DNA of 64,000 nt from Massospora cicadina. Lineage: Eukaryota; Entomophthoromycota; Entomophthoromycetes; Entomophthorales; Entomophthoraceae. The stretch is from positions 102,184 through 166,183 of the forward strand of contig JAKSZP010018539.1 of assembly GCA_022478985.1 (NCBI GenBank), given 5' to 3'. The number at the start of each line of letters is the position of its first letter. The stretch's first letter is position 1. Shown here one piece after another: positions 1-12,480 of this stretch. The notes below the pieces were generated by a model that did no database searches, had not been told where the DNA came from, and was given only the letters and a program-made list of their open reading frames with translations. The position numbers and the translations under genes are program-made.

Positions 1-633
1 CAAGGATGTACTGTTCAATTTGGAACTAGAGTAATAAGATACCATAACTATCTCTAACAGAAGTTGATGGAAGCCCCAAATCCTGATAAACTTGGACTTT
101 GCAACGACATTTCATGTACACACTGACACCAACAATGTGGGTATGGCACCAAATTATCTCAATTGGACGAAGAAGTAGTAGATCACCTTATAAAGTTCTA
201 CTCAAAGACATAAATAAGAGCAGAGCGCAATTACACAGTTATATATCACAAGTTTCTAGTTGTGACTAGAGCCATACGCCAATTCCAAATTTACAATTAG
301 ACTGTAAATAAAAAAATTAATTATGGATACGCCTCACTGAGATGGTTAACATAATGAATAACCCAGATTAAAAACTTGAAATATGGGCTGTTTAGTATAA
401 AAATTACAATTTTGATATTATGACCAGGCAGGAGAGAAGCACCTGAACGCAGATGAATTGATGTAATTACCCAGTTTTCACTTTAGAGCACACTAGAGAA
501 AAAGCAATTACAAAAGATAGGAAGAAATAAGGAGGAATGGAAAGAAAAAGACAAAACAGTAATAAAAATTTTGAAGAACTATTCATAAGCACCAAGGTTC
601 AGAAAAGGACAGCTGTAGAATCTAGTACATGAA
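1..633 (+). pseudogene. Element G: Ty3/gypsy RNase H remnant (5' part truncated by window edge)
   Basis: Broken + strand reading shows a gypsy RNase H domain: a 'FHVHTDT' start with the first catalytic Asp, a YxVxYxEFLA-like block, an 'SLRW'-type block near 335-350 and a 'NYDFxIxxRxGRExxxADALS'-like tail near 400-470, all with stops and frameshifts. This is the outermost element of the nest. Its integrase resumes at 24748, after the insertion of element E. The target duplication is imperfect (ATGAA before 634, ATAAG after 24747). The element begins left of the window. The RNase H assignment is by eye and moderate. Confidence 0.55.
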
Positions 634-1293
634 TGTTGAGATTTTAACAAAATGAATTCCTCCTATAATTACCAAAATTAGGGTTTGATTAGTTGAGGAT
701 AGTTGCTGACTGATTTTTCTAATATTGAGAATATTATTAATGATACAATAATCAATTTGTGCTCCCCACTTGGTTGGGTTGAGTTGTTTTAATGATTTTC
801 CAAATATAAGAAAGGATTGGGGATGATCAATTATAGCAAATTGGTTAATTTCAAATACTAGCAACTAAGGCTGAGGATGTCAAATTATTTGTTAATGATA
901 AAAAATTGCTAATTTGACGTCAAGGAAGTATTGGGATAATCCCTGATAAGCAAATTTGACTATTTTGACACCAGCGACTGAGCCCAAGGATGAGGATACA
1001 TATTAGTATTATATTAGCTAAGATGAATTAAAAAATCTAACGTCAAGGAGTTTAAGATCACTGGCGACTAATACCAAGGATAATCCAATCATTATATTAT
1101 TATGGATTAAGCTGGAGACTTAGGCCGTGGATGATCATATTACTGGCTATGGTACCAGGAGATCCAAGAGTCAAATGAGAGTTGTACATTCTACAAACTG
1201 AATATATGAATTACTGGTGATTAAGGCTGCGGATAATTCAAGGACATTTATAATAGGAAATTATAGATTATTAAATCAAGGACTGATGCTGAG
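634..1293 (+). repeat. Element E 5' LTR, part 1 of 3
   Basis: Starts TGTTGAGATTTTAAC and is colinear with 23427-24090, the corresponding part of the right-hand E LTR. It breaks at 1293 where element C is inserted (CTGAG before C, ATGAG after C) and continues at 21668. It contains a TGACGTCA palindrome at 915-922 and several degenerate copies of a motif like GGCGACTAAGGCCAAGGATG (near 861, 974, 1064, 1115, 1217 and 1281). Confidence 0.85.
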
Positions 1294-1829
1294 TGTTAGG
1301 ATAGAGTCACTGAGAGCAGTCATTCCTCCATAGTATACCAAATTGGATGGGGTAACTTGTCCCTCTGAGTTGAGATAGGCAGGGAGAGCCAGAAAACATA
1401 ACAGGATCTAGTGAACCACAATAAGCTTATTAATAGGTATTTAGGGACCTATTGTAAAAAACTGGTAAATTAATATGCTAAAGTCTGGATAAGAGCTGCT
1501 GAAAAGGCTTAATAACCAAACATATAAATCAAAGTTGGAGGTAAAAAATATCTTACTAAACTATAAGGAGAAAATATTTATAGGCTGTGTCTTCACCCTA
1601 TTTCATTCAGGTTATTATTAACCTCAAATGGCAAGACTTTCTGCGCCCTGAACTTGATCAGGTAAGTTATTTACAGCAGGCTTTCCTTTGACAAGTTTTC
1701 TATGTATAAGGGATAGTGCTCCAACAAGATTGATTGATTTTTAGTTGGAGTTTTAGAGATAGGAAGATTTGGATCAATTGAAGGATGAACTGAATTAAAT
1801 CAATTTTGTTTCTAGGTCAAATCCCAACA
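1294..1829 (-). repeat. Element C 3' LTR
   Basis: 536-bp repeat matching 21124-21667 with roughly 80% identity by eye. Read on the - strand it runs TGTTGGGATTTG to CCTAACA. A purine-rich tract (GAGGGGAGGT, - strand) directly precedes it at about 1830-1840, as expected for a polypurine tract next to a 3' LTR. Confidence 0.85.
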
Positions 1830-1849
1830 ACCTCCCCTCAAGATCTTGC

Positions 1850-3060
1850 TAAGGGGATGATATTTGTGCATAAAACGGCTATGTACATGATTGATGACTT
1901 AGCCAGTACCATTAGCAGCAATAGAGTATTTAGCCTCCCTTCAGTGTATCACCCAAAAAGGGCCAGACCAAGTAGTGGAAAGTTTATGATTTCTAACCTG
2001 GGGCGATGATGGAGGAATAAGACTGAATCACCCAAAATTTATTTGGGGAGAGCAGGTCTTTGCTCATTATCTTAATCTTCTTCACTAAAGTAAGTATTTT
2101 TTATAGATTCAGTAGCCATAGATTGGAAGAGTAGATTTTTTAGTTATATGTCATAGGGAAAGCTCTACATTGTTTGGATTAAATGATTTAAGGATAGGAT
2201 GAAGACTGGAAGGCAACAGCAGCTCATGACCATATAAATCTTGGAAAGGAGACATCTTAATTATTCTGTGGTACCTAACTCAATAGGATAATAATGTGCT
2301 AGGGAGAAAATCATTCCAATGCATTAAATCAAATGCAGCTGACTTTTGTAGAGTAGAAATTAAAGTGCCATTATCACGTTCTACAGTGCCTTTAGTAGCT
2401 GGATGATAGAGCGTCGTGAAAGGTGCTTTATGCTAGAAGGGAAGTCAATCCTTGAACTATGGAAGAGATAAAATTTGTGCCATTATCTTACAAGATTACT
2501 TGTGGGCAACCTTGTCTACATAATATTTAATAGTATAAGAAAAGAGATGTAGCTCTCACAGGTGCATTAGGCACGATGTGGTTTCTAACCACTTGGTTAG
2601 TTGGTTAATGGTAAGAATAATATAGTGATATACATATACAGCTACAGGCAGCAGTCCTACTACATCAATACTAATGGTATTAAAAGCAGTCCTAGGAGCT
2701 ACAAGCTAAAAATTTTAATCGCAGACTAGAGATATCTTGAGAGTGACAATTTAAGCAAGTTTCCAAAACGTCATGAATGGTCTCATCCATATCCTCCCAA
2801 TAGCATTTGACTAACCACTCAAGGGTTTTTATAGCCCTGGGCTATGATTTTATGGGATTCCACAATAGTTTCCATGCGAAGCAAAGGTTAAAGATAAGGT
2901 AGGAAGGAGGCACCAACCTGTTTGACTAAAGTCCCATCTACAACTTTAGTGTTGGCAGCCATATTCTTCAGATGGGCTTATATGTCCAGTAATTCCGTAG
3001 TCCATAAGATAGGGTGAGGAAAAGCTTATAAAACCAATCCTCCTTGGGATAGCTATATGT
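1850..3060 (-). pseudogene. Element C integrase remnant
   Basis: Broken - strand reading shows a zinc-binding region with a 'KTLEWLVKCYWEDM...CLNC' pattern (about 2730-2830) and a 'LYHPATKGTVERDNGTL' block (about 2345-2415) carrying the catalytic Glu of a retroviral-type integrase. Many stops and frameshifts; not functional. It would have cut and joined element cDNA to chromosomal DNA. Domain order from here upward on the - strand (integrase, RNase H, RT, protease, gag) is that of Ty3/gypsy. Confidence 0.65.
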
Positions 3061-4300
3061 AAGATATGGAGGCGAGACATTCCATTTGCATTTTTGTGGA
3101 TGGAACCTGATCAGCGAATTATAAAAAAACTATAATTTTGTAGCCTTAAGCCCAGCGAGCTAACCTCCTATCAGGATCTTTCATTTGACAAATCCAGCGA
3201 AGAGAAGCGTGTTTGGTGACAATCATAAAATGTTTACCATGCAGATAGGGGCGGAAACGTTTATAACAAGTAAAACTGAAAGGCATTCATGTTTATTTAC
3301 AGAATAATTCCGTTCAGTGCTGGTCAACGTCTTGCTAAAATAAGTGACAGGATGGTCTACTTGGTCAGCATCTAACTGAGATAGGGTTATGCCCACAGAA
3401 GTATCACTGGCTTCAGTGAAAAGAACAAAAGGTTGATCAAAGTTAAGATATAATAAAATAGGGCATATAATAAGACAGTGCGCAAGGAGTCAAAAAATGT
3501 TGCTGTTCAGGACCCAGAACAAGGGCACATTTTTATGCAAGAGCTTAATTAAAGTTCAGCAATTTCAGCAAAGTGGGATATAAACAGGTGATAATGGCCA
3601 TCATTCCAAGAAAGACTTGGATATTGGGTAATTTCAGTAGAGGACATACGTTCAATGTTGAACACTTTTACAGAATGGGGAGATTACCTTGCCGCATCAC
3701 TTGTGCCCTAAAAATTTTATCTCTCATTCAAAGAATTTTACATTTAGAAGGTTTTAATTTCAAAAAAATATCACATAATTGCTGAATTACCTGAATAAGA
3801 TGATCAATATGAGCTGTAAAAGTTCTAGAGAAAATGGAGACATCATCAAGGTAAACTAAAACACAAATGAGATTTAGGTCTAAAAACAACCGGTCCATAG
3901 CCCACTCAATGTAGCAGGGGCGTTACATAACCCCTGCGGCTTTGGGTAGGCTCAAACAAACCTTAATTGGAAACAAAATCACACTTAGCGCGATCCTCAT
4001 AAGAGAGGTCAATTTGTCAATAGCCATTGGCTAGGTCCATAGCAGAAAAATATTGAGAAACAGCCTAGTATCGCAGAAAGTCATTGATGCGGGGTAAAGG
4101 GTAGCTGGATTATAAGTGATAGAGTTCAGTCATTAATAATCCATAACGACGCGGTGGAACCCATCTTTTTTAACCATTAGGAGAGGAGAGGACCAAGGGC
4201 TACGCAAAGGTTGGTGGAAGCCAGTATCAAGTAATTGTTTTAATTCAAGAGCAAATTGAGCTTCCTCGGTTTTTGATTTTCAATAAGGATGGGAGTAGAA
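3060..4300 (-). pseudogene. Element C reverse transcriptase and RNase H remnant
   Basis: RT blocks can be read piecewise on the - strand: 'DGFHRVVMDY' (about 4150-4180), 'FSAMDLANGY' and 'YEDRAKCDFV' (about 3960-4060), and a preserved catalytic 'VYLDDVSIFS' at about 3838-3858. RNase H lies below about 3480, with a conserved segment near 3170-3230 that matches element H at about 44065-44125. Multiple frameshifts and stops separate the blocks. Confidence 0.65.
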
Positions 4301-6832
4301 AGGGACAGAGACCCTAGTATTGAATTGGTGTTGCACACCCTTTATATGACCATAATCGTGGGGGCCAAAAGGGAAATATCAGAATACTTTTCAGATAAAG
4401 CTTCAGCAGCAGCTTTTTCTTGGCAGATAAATTGGGACTGATTTGCACAGGCACTGCAGCAACAACAGGCGGCTTTTCTAATCCAAAGTCGCAGAAGGTC
4501 CAAACCCCTGGGACCCCCATTATATGGTCATATTATAAAATTTGAATGTAAGTGATAGGGTGATTTGGATTAATTAATTTTATGGGACCAAGTGATATTG
4601 GCCAAAATAACAGTGACAGTGACTAGATAGGCTGGGTCTAATACCCCTGGACAAGGGAGAACCCCAACATTAAGGAAGATTTAGATAAGCTAAAAACTTT
4701 GAGCAAGTGATCAGAAGGGGGGACCAACTGAATTCTAGTGTCCACTAATACCTGAACCTGAGGAGGTACGGTGATGAGTGTGTAATGACTACAAAGGCAT
4801 CCCATCCTCAACCTCAACCATAGAAAGGAGAAACTTAACTTTTTGGACCCAAAGCGCTATATTCTAGGCGGTCAACAGAGGCAGGGATTCAATCAGGCAC
4901 ATCCTCAGTTTCCGTTTCCTTTTTCATTAAGAGAGGAATTTAAAATCAAGGGAATTGGTATCCAAGTATTAAATAAACTATTCATAAAAGTAAGAATGTC
5001 TGATTGCTCCATCAAGAATTTAGTGCATAATAAGAGGTCGTAGCAATTATTGTCCAATGCTATGGAGAAGATGGAGAGCTGTAGGCCACCTAATATTAGG
5101 GACAACTGAGAGTAGGCGCCTATAGCACAGGCATAAGCGGTACTTGCCGTTCCCTACTCTAAAGAGTCATCAAGATTTGGCTGAAGTATGATTTGCCCTA
5201 TTAGCTGTGAAGAATTGATATTGATATGAGGACAAGAGTCAAAAATAGTGAGCACCTTTACTTTGTGGACTACAGCTTCAATACGGGTTACTGTTGCTCC
5301 CCACTAACAAGGATAGAATATATGGCTATAGTAGCAGACTTAGGAATGATATAAACGGAAACATCACTAGGTTTATTTTCAACTTAAAGCTCAATAGTAT
5401 ATTCCCTTCAGGAGCACCATAACTAGTAAGGTCAGCAGAAACAGTATGGTTTAATTGGTCATGAGGCACAGTGGAGTTGTCATCATAAGGAGCCTCACAT
5501 CCTATTCTGACTCCTCTTTTGCTTTCTAGCAGCCATTTTTGTCCCACAATGTTGAATATAATGGTTTGACGCCTACAGTAGGTGCAGTTAGGTCAAGCAC
5601 AATTCTTTCCAGACATGTTGATATAAACCATATAAATTTAAGGACAAGAGCAGAAGTGGAAGCAGGAGTAGCAGAGATTATGGAGGCAGAAATTTTAAGG
5701 AGTGCCTTATTGATATTTAGAATAGAAGTAAATTTTCAATTCACTTGGGTCATGTGAAGATGGGTTTGCAGATTAAATTCCTTGGCGGATAGTACTGCAT
5801 TGATTGCATCATCAAGTATAAGTTAGTTGAAAGTCACCAAAAATTGATCGTCAGAGTAGAAACAAGAAGCAAACTCATAGAGGGATTTTTCTCGTCTTAG
5901 CTTCATACTCATAAGCGCTTGTTTTTAGCTGGCAAAGGTAATATCACTACCAAATTCCTTAATATGAGCGTCTTAAACTTGAGCCTAAGTATTGAACTGC
6001 ATCAGTTGGGGTACTGTTATTTCTTGGGCGGATCTACTGAGGCAAGAAAATGATTATATAACTTTCTGATGGTCTGGAGCTTCCTCTATCGCGCTTTCAT
6101 AAAGATAGAGAAAAGAGACAATACAACCCTCCCTGGGGATGATCTTGTCTTTGTAAGAAGGTTTAAAAGTAGTTCCCCAAGGAGTTGGAATAACGTTAAC
6201 ACCCCTGGGCTAGCGCTATTATTTTCTGATAATTCAGACTTGGAGGGTTGAACAAAATTTCTGTTTTGATCAGCTTGTTATCATTAACTGTTCAAATCAT
6301 ATTAGAGAGTCCCAATTTGGGCAATCAGAAATTTCGTTGAAGCTTTTAGCTGTAGTTCTCTCCATAGTGATTACATATTGACATTTTGGCCTTGGATTAG
6401 GGATCTGAGCTCATGGTTATATTGCTTCATTCTAATATTTTTTTTCTTTTTATATATTTAAATTTGAGGCGAGGGAATCATAAAGGTGGTAAGCATTGTC
6501 CAACCCTTCTTTAATAGCATAGATGGTAAGGTTTGGGTCAATATGTTCTATGACGAAATATAACCAGCAGCTTAAAGTGATAGCTTTGATATCTTGTTCC
6601 AGATTACAAAATGGTCATTTAATAAAGGATCCTATGGAGGGAAGGTAAATGCACTGTCATCCCAGAAATCCCAGGAGGCCCAAGGGGCCAGGGGGACCAG
6701 GTTGTCTGGGAAGACCAGAAGGGCCAGGCGGGCCAGGGTGCCCATAACCAGGTGGCCCTTCATCCTCATCACAACCAAGGGGCCCCATCGCTCCTTCAGG
6801 ACCAACTAAACCCTTTCCCTATGAGGCCTGGT
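4300..6832 (-). pseudogene. Element C gag (3' part, collagen-like) and protease region remnant
   Basis: No long frame survives. At 6658-6825 the - strand encodes a run of Gly-X-Y triplets (GPE, GAM, GPL, GCD, then GPP, GHP, GPP, GPS, GLP, GPP, GPL, GLL) with one or two slips, a collagen-like Gag segment. Similar Gly/Pro-rich stretches are known in fungal gypsy Gags. Capsid-like and protease-like sequence should lie between 6600 and 4300, but I cannot place a protease DTG motif. The Gly-Pro pattern ends at the element A insertion (6833) and its other side lies at about 20290-20320. Confidence 0.5.
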
Positions 6833-7992
6833 TGTAAGTCTGGGGGAGCGCCCCCTCCATTTGGATTGAGGGGTGTTCCCTTTCCCATCAAAGAAGGGGC
6901 TAAGAAGGCCAACGGCACCCCATCTCCCAGGGCGACCTCGCTCATTTGGTAGACGAGTGGTGGGTCAGTGCTTACCCTTTGAGAGTCCTGTTTTCAACCC
7001 CAGTTCTTACATCTGGATAATTATACAACGTATTAAGGGGATAAGTGCGAAGTTTTTAAATGTTAGTATTACTTTGGTATGAAAGGTTTGAACAAAGTTG
7101 AGGGCAATGAGCCTTTAGCATTGGAGCCCAAGAGCCCCAAACACTTGTTAAAAATCCTGATGGGCGCGTACTTTTGGCAAACATTGCGTCTAAAGTTAAA
7201 TCTTTGGCAAAGCTCACCAATGGCTTTAGTCCATTGGGAAATGTAGCCATCAATTCAAACTCTTCCCTGGAAACATCATAGCCTTCGTCTAATATTTCTC
7301 AATTGGCCAAATGGACGCAGGATTGACTGGGTGTAGGCGGTTTGGGCGCCCCAAACCCATTCCTGACCTCCTGAGATGGCCCTATGTGGGGTGGCCTTGG
7401 GAGGTTCCCGCTGCCTATTGGGTGAAATGCCGTCACTCCAGTTGGCGAATCCACAGAAAATCCACAACTTAGGAGTCTGTGGACAAACCAACTGCAACTA
7501 AGCTCGCTGCCATTAATTTCAAAATTTGTTCAATAAAATTTTAATTCATCCCCCCATCGCCCAAAGTTTGCTGGGTTAGGTCAAACCTTGAGGACACCAA
7601 TCCTACAATTTCCCAAGCTATTCCTCAAATTAAAGTCTATTTAAATAGTTGTAACACACCGAGAAAATTGCCGTTTGATTTTCTATTTTTAAATTCAGTA
7701 AAATTCTCATACTCAAAAACGGCATTTTTTATATAATGAAACTCAAGTCACCCAATCCAATCCCACTTTTCCCAGCACCCAGACCTGCGGGCCTTTGAGA
7801 TGTGAAAGCCTGAATTTTGTTGCTAGTTGCTTTTCACAAATATAGGATTATTGGCGTTTATTGGCTGATTCTCTCACAGCACAATTTAACGTCATCAAGC
7901 AGCAGCGCCCCTGGCAATTGGGCTTTCCTTTTGGGTGTTTTTGCATCCTTACTAGCAGGCCAGTCTAAACTTCACTTGCTTCTATAATGACA
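6833..7992 (+). repeat. Element A 5' LTR
   Basis: 1160-bp repeat, TGTAAGTCTGGGG to ATGACA, matching 19128-20280. In two 180-bp samples (7081-7260 and 7261-7440) I count about 10 and 15 differences, so near 92% identity. The flanking 5 bp are CTGGT (left) and TTGTT (right), a poor target duplication. Open stretches inside the LTR are not counted as genes. Confidence 0.9.
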
Positions 7993-10163
7993 TAATCGAC
8001 CAACCATTGTTTCCAGCCATTTCCGCTCTCCTTGTTGAGATGGGCGATGCAGTGGTTATCATCTTCCTTATGAGTGTTCAGTTAGTAGCCTGCCTTTGGT
8101 GGATTATCTGTTCAATCGCCATTTTTATAAGCAGCTCCCAAATGGCTTTGGAGGAATCCCTTCATGGTTAACTTGTTCCATTACCCTCTACTCTCCCCTC
8201 AGGTCACCCCCAAAATGAAAACCTCATGATAGTATTTGCTGACTTGGCCTCAGATTATGTTCCTGACGTTGAATCAGTATCCATGTTGGTTTCAGATCAT
8301 AATACTGCCCCGCGCCCAAATCAGTGTTCTCCAGTTCACCTATCTTTTCATTCTCTTCAGTGGCTGCAGAAATGACTACATCCACCAATAAACAAATTAA
8401 GCCTACTTCTTATTACCAATGAAAATTTGTATGTGGACACACCAGGTGTCCTTTGAGGCCTTGGTTAAAATGGAGAAACGGGAAAACTCATGTTTCTTGA
8501 GTTGGACCAACAGCTTGATCTTGACTTGGACCTGGGGCCAGCAGCGTTGGTCGCTTCTGCGGCCTCCCAACCATCCTATAAAGTATGGCGCCCAGTACCC
8601 AACTTGGTTCATCAGTTTAGTTTTTGCGATCTCTTCTCAGTGATTCCTAACCCCATGTTTCTGATGATCTTGGATGTTGGTCGATGGCGTTAGCAGCATG
8701 TGAGAATCCATTTGGAATCTAACATGATGTCATTTTCCAATGGTCAGGTGGAGGGCGAGTTTTCTTTATTGGATACCCTCACCAAGGCTTAGAATCATGT
8801 ATCAGTTACAACCCTAGTATCTCATGTAGGTCTTCCGCTGGATTTCTCAGCTGCTTTGATGGGTTATCAGGGCATTTTGATTCTGATAAGGTGAACTGCC
8901 TTCCACTACATATCAAATTCAATTTGCAGTTTAATCTATGGTGCAGGTGGGGAACATAAACTGCCTGATAACCAGCATACAGCAGAGGAGTGGTTGCCCT
9001 CAATACCTGGTTGGATGACATGCTCAAGAAGGGGTGGTTGTTCAAAGAGACATCCCCTGTTTCTTCTCCCATTGTCTTTAAATAAGGCATATGGTACCCT
9101 TTGTCCCTGTATGTACTACGGTCACCTTAACTTAAAAACGGTCCATGACCCCTACCCTCTCCCTTGGGAACAGACAATCGGCCAAGCGATTGCTAAGTCA
9201 TGCATATTCTCAAAACTCGATCTAGTCAATGCCTTTAATCAAATTTAAGTGATGGAAAGTCAGGAATGGCCTACCACTATCCAGACGAGATGAGGCATAA
9301 TTTAATTTCTATTAATGCCTATGGGCTGAAGAATTTGCACGCAACATTCCAGAGAATGATTGATAGTATGCAAGGGGACCTCAGATTTTCCTGCGCGGTT
9401 GCATATTAATGACATCCTGGTACATTATCCCTCCCCAAACAACATGCAAAGGACCAGGAGGTAGTAGTGGCTGTTCTGCATAAAGCTTGTTTGTTAAGCC
9501 GTCAAAATGCAAGTTTTTTTGGGAAGAAGTCACCTTATTGGGCAATCTCATTTTGAAAGATGGGTACGCCATCTCACCTAGCAAACTGGAAGCCATCTGC
9601 GAGCGGCCAAACCCAACAACTCAGAATCAATTGAGAAGCTTATTGGGTACCATTATATTCTGAAAAATTCTCTCTGAACTTTCACAGCTTGCTTCTACTC
9701 TCCATCCGCTCATGGGCAAAGAGTCCCCTTTTGCTGGAAGCCTAAGTGACATCAGGCATTCAATTATATCAAAGAGGTGTTCTTGTCGCGTCCCATCCAT
9801 AAGCATGCAGATCCTTCCAAACACTATATTGTAGCATGTGATGTGTCTTCTGCCGCAGTAGGGGTTGTCTTGCTCCAGGAGCATAATGTGTATAACTCAG
9901 TTGCTTACTTTTACTGCATGTTTTCCTCCAACGAAAAATACAGGGCTATCTACAATAAAGGAGTTGGCAGCCATGGCATGACCTTGACCCACTAGCAGTA
10001 CTTTTGCAGGGCTCTCAGTATGAGTTGATTGTATAAAATGGACCACCAAGCACTTCTTTGCTTCTACAGCCACAGAAGTTGGCACTTTGGCAGGCTTGCA
10101 CCTACCAGGACTTGTGCAGCTTCAACTTTATATATGAGTTTGTGAAGGGAGCATTAAATATCC
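7993..10163 (+). pseudogene. Element A (chromovirus) gag/protease remnant, RT and RNase H, 5' part
   Basis: Chromovirus Pol pieces on the + strand in shifting frames. RT: 'LNLKTVHDPYPLP' and 'IGQAIAKSCIFSKLDLVNAF' (about 9120-9240), then the active-site segment at 9402-9413 reads HIND where Y-x-D-D is expected, so the first Asp is lost. RNase H: 'HADPSKHYIVACDVSSAAVG' from about 9800. The tail 'YEFVKGALNI' (about 10130-10163) stops at the insertion of B and resumes in frame at 17495. Only about 0.9 kb precedes the RT linker, so gag is short or partly deleted. Non-functional. Confidence 0.75.
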
Positions 10164-10639
10164 TGTTAATTCTTGGCATAACAGCTTGATTCTGCTGAGT
10201 TGGTATACACAAGGTATTATTCACTGAGCAACCAAATTGGATGATATGGAGATTGCTGACAATAATAAAAGCCTGGTAAATGATATATGGAGCGATCACC
10301 CATAAGAATACTTTATTACTCTGCTAATAATTGCAGATTTATCTGCAACACCTCTCAAAAACCTCCCCTTCTCAATCTTCTGGTCAAATCTTAGTTCTCA
10401 GTCTCAAAGCTGAATGCATCCTCTTTATGAGTAATTTCCTATACGCTTTTCCCTTTTCTAGGAGTTTTTGTCTATCTTGAAGTCTTGGTGTAATTTCCCT
10501 TGATTCACCAAGAGGTCTACACTTTGATCAATTCACTACTATATATATCTTTTCCATCAATCTCAAGGCTCATCTTAACTCCAAATTTCCAATCTGCCAT
10601 AATTTATAGCATATTATCCAGCCATATCAACTTCTAACA
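10164..10639 (-). repeat. Element B 3' LTR
   Basis: 476-bp repeat matching 17012-17489; on the - strand it runs TGTTAGAAG to GAATTAACA. The - strand purine tract AAAGGGGGGTAA directly precedes it (10640-10651). The 5 bp outside the LTR, TATCC (10159-10163), are repeated at 17490-17494, a perfect target duplication. Confidence 0.9.
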
Positions 10640-11760
10640 TTACCCCCCTTTGACTGGACAATATGCTCTTATTATTTATATGCTCAAATGAACTTCGCAT
10701 TACCTCAGTTGATAATCTGCCCCCCCACAGGTTCCTTAATGATGTAAGTGTCCATGCCAGTCTTCTCGATTATCTCAAAAGGCCCAGCCCAGAAGTTAGA
10801 GAGCTTGTTTTTACACCCAAATCCATATTGTCATGGAATAAGACATGATCTTCTACAGCGAACAGTGAAAGTCCAATCCCTCTTTTCTGGTAGGCCACCT
10901 TATCACGAATCTTCTTGGCCAAACTGGTGTAATAGGCTTCCATTTGTAACTTGATCAAAGTTTCCATTAGATTCGTCAAATACCGCTGGGGTTCCACTCC
11001 ACCAGTGTCCTCTACACACGAGTAAAGCAGAGCAGGCAGAGCCGGATGTTGACCATACAGCAGTTGGAAAGGGCTCTTGTCAGTGGATGAATGATAGCTG
11101 ATATTATACACAAACACAGCTGTAGGTAGGAGGGTACTCCATTCTGAGGGTCAATCTTTCACCAACATACGGAATATGATTACTAAGGTTCATCTGACCT
11201 GTTGCACCTTTCCATTTGAATCCAGATGGTAGTGTGTAGTCAAAACTCCAAGAATCTCCATCAACTCGTTCAATTTGGGCAAGATGTGAAAAGTGAAATT
11301 GGTTCCTTTGTTTGTTAAAATGAACTTCGGGCAGCCATGTTGCTTATAATGCACTCCATAATAAACATGGCTGTAGTGACCGTTCCCAAGTCTTTAATTG
11401 TCCTGGCCTCCACCCATCTTGGCAAATGATCAATTGTGACGATTATATACTTAGATCGGTTCATGCCAGTTGGCAGAGGTCCCACTACATCAAGGGAAAC
11501 GGTGTGCCAGGCAAACCAGGGCATAACCAGCTGGTATGTGGTCTTCTTGTGGAATGGCTTTTCCACTTGACACTGATGGCAACAGCTTACCATTTCCAGC
11601 ACATCATAATGCATGCTCTCCCTATAGTAGCAGGGTCACAAAAACTCCAACGTTTTTTACAATTCTACATGTCCTACAACCCAATGGGAATCCATAATAA
11701 TCATGGGTCTAGCGGAATGTTTAGGGAAACTCAGCATCAAGTCTCCAATCCACTTATATA
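10640..11760 (-). pseudogene. Element B integrase remnant
   Basis: Homologous to the integrase of element D. Readable pieces: C-terminal part 'YNISYHSSTDKSPFQLLYG' (10770-11117), core 'CCHQCQVEK' zinc-finger Cys pair and 'SLDVVGPLP' with the first catalytic Asp (11315-11614). The second Asp block reads 'LTNKGTNF' (Asp to Asn) and the Glu block 'SNGKVQQV' (Glu to Gln), both between about 11220 and 11330, so two of three catalytic residues are gone as well as the frame. No chromodomain follows. Confidence 0.8.
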
Positions 11761-12480
11761 GTTCCCCCTCACATAGAAAGTATCCTGTCTAAGCCCATCT
11801 AGTACCTTGATCACTTGCGGTGGCTCTTCATGGTATTTGTTTACTATCATCTTCTCATACATAATGTTGGCCAAATCCGCCATGATGGCAACTGTTGATA
11901 GTTGGAAAAGACAATCCGCATTTTGATGTTTTGCTCCTGGCTAGTGTACAATCTCAAAATCATATGCATGGAGCTTCAGTGCCCAACGCACAAACCATCT
12001 TTCAGGTTTACGGAGATTCTGCAGCCATTGCAAGGAAGCATGATCCATTACCACTTGGAAGATTACCCCATGTAGATATACCTAAAACTGTTTGCATGCG
12101 TAAATCACCATCAAGCACTCCCGTACAGTCACATTGTAGTTTCATTCATGACAGTCTAAGCTTTGACTTCAAAACGCAACAGGGTGATCCATGCTGTCAT
12201 CATCCTTCTGAATAGTACTACCCCTATAGCAGAGAGTGATGCATCCGTTTGTACTATGAATTGTTTTTTGAAGCTGAGATATTACAAAATGGGTGCACTC
12301 GCTAACACAGTTCATAACACATTGAAAGCGTTTTGGCATTGTTCCGCCCAGTTGAACGAGGCATTTTTCTTTAACAACTCAAATAGCGATGCCCCAATAA
12401 ACTGAAGTTGGGAATGAACTGTCAGTAGTAACTGACCATCCCCAAGAAAACTTGAATATCACAATTATTACCTGGGCGGG
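11760..12480 (-). pseudogene. Element B RNase H remnant
   Basis: On the - strand, 'MDHASLQWL' and 'WALKLHAYDFEIVH' with a 'GAKHQNADCL' tail (about 11910-12060) align with the RNase H of element D (56170-56320). Frameshifts and stops break the domain. The - strand order RT, RNase H, integrase is kept. Confidence 0.7.

Noticed and set aside
6658..6825. A host collagen gene
   Set aside because: The Gly-X-Y run is short, slips frame, ends in a stop and lies in gag of element C between its LTRs.
7080..7500. Several 60-90-codon open stretches repeated at 19.36-19.94 kb
   Set aside because: They lie in the two LTRs of element A in both strands and match no protein; repetition is due to the LTR pair.
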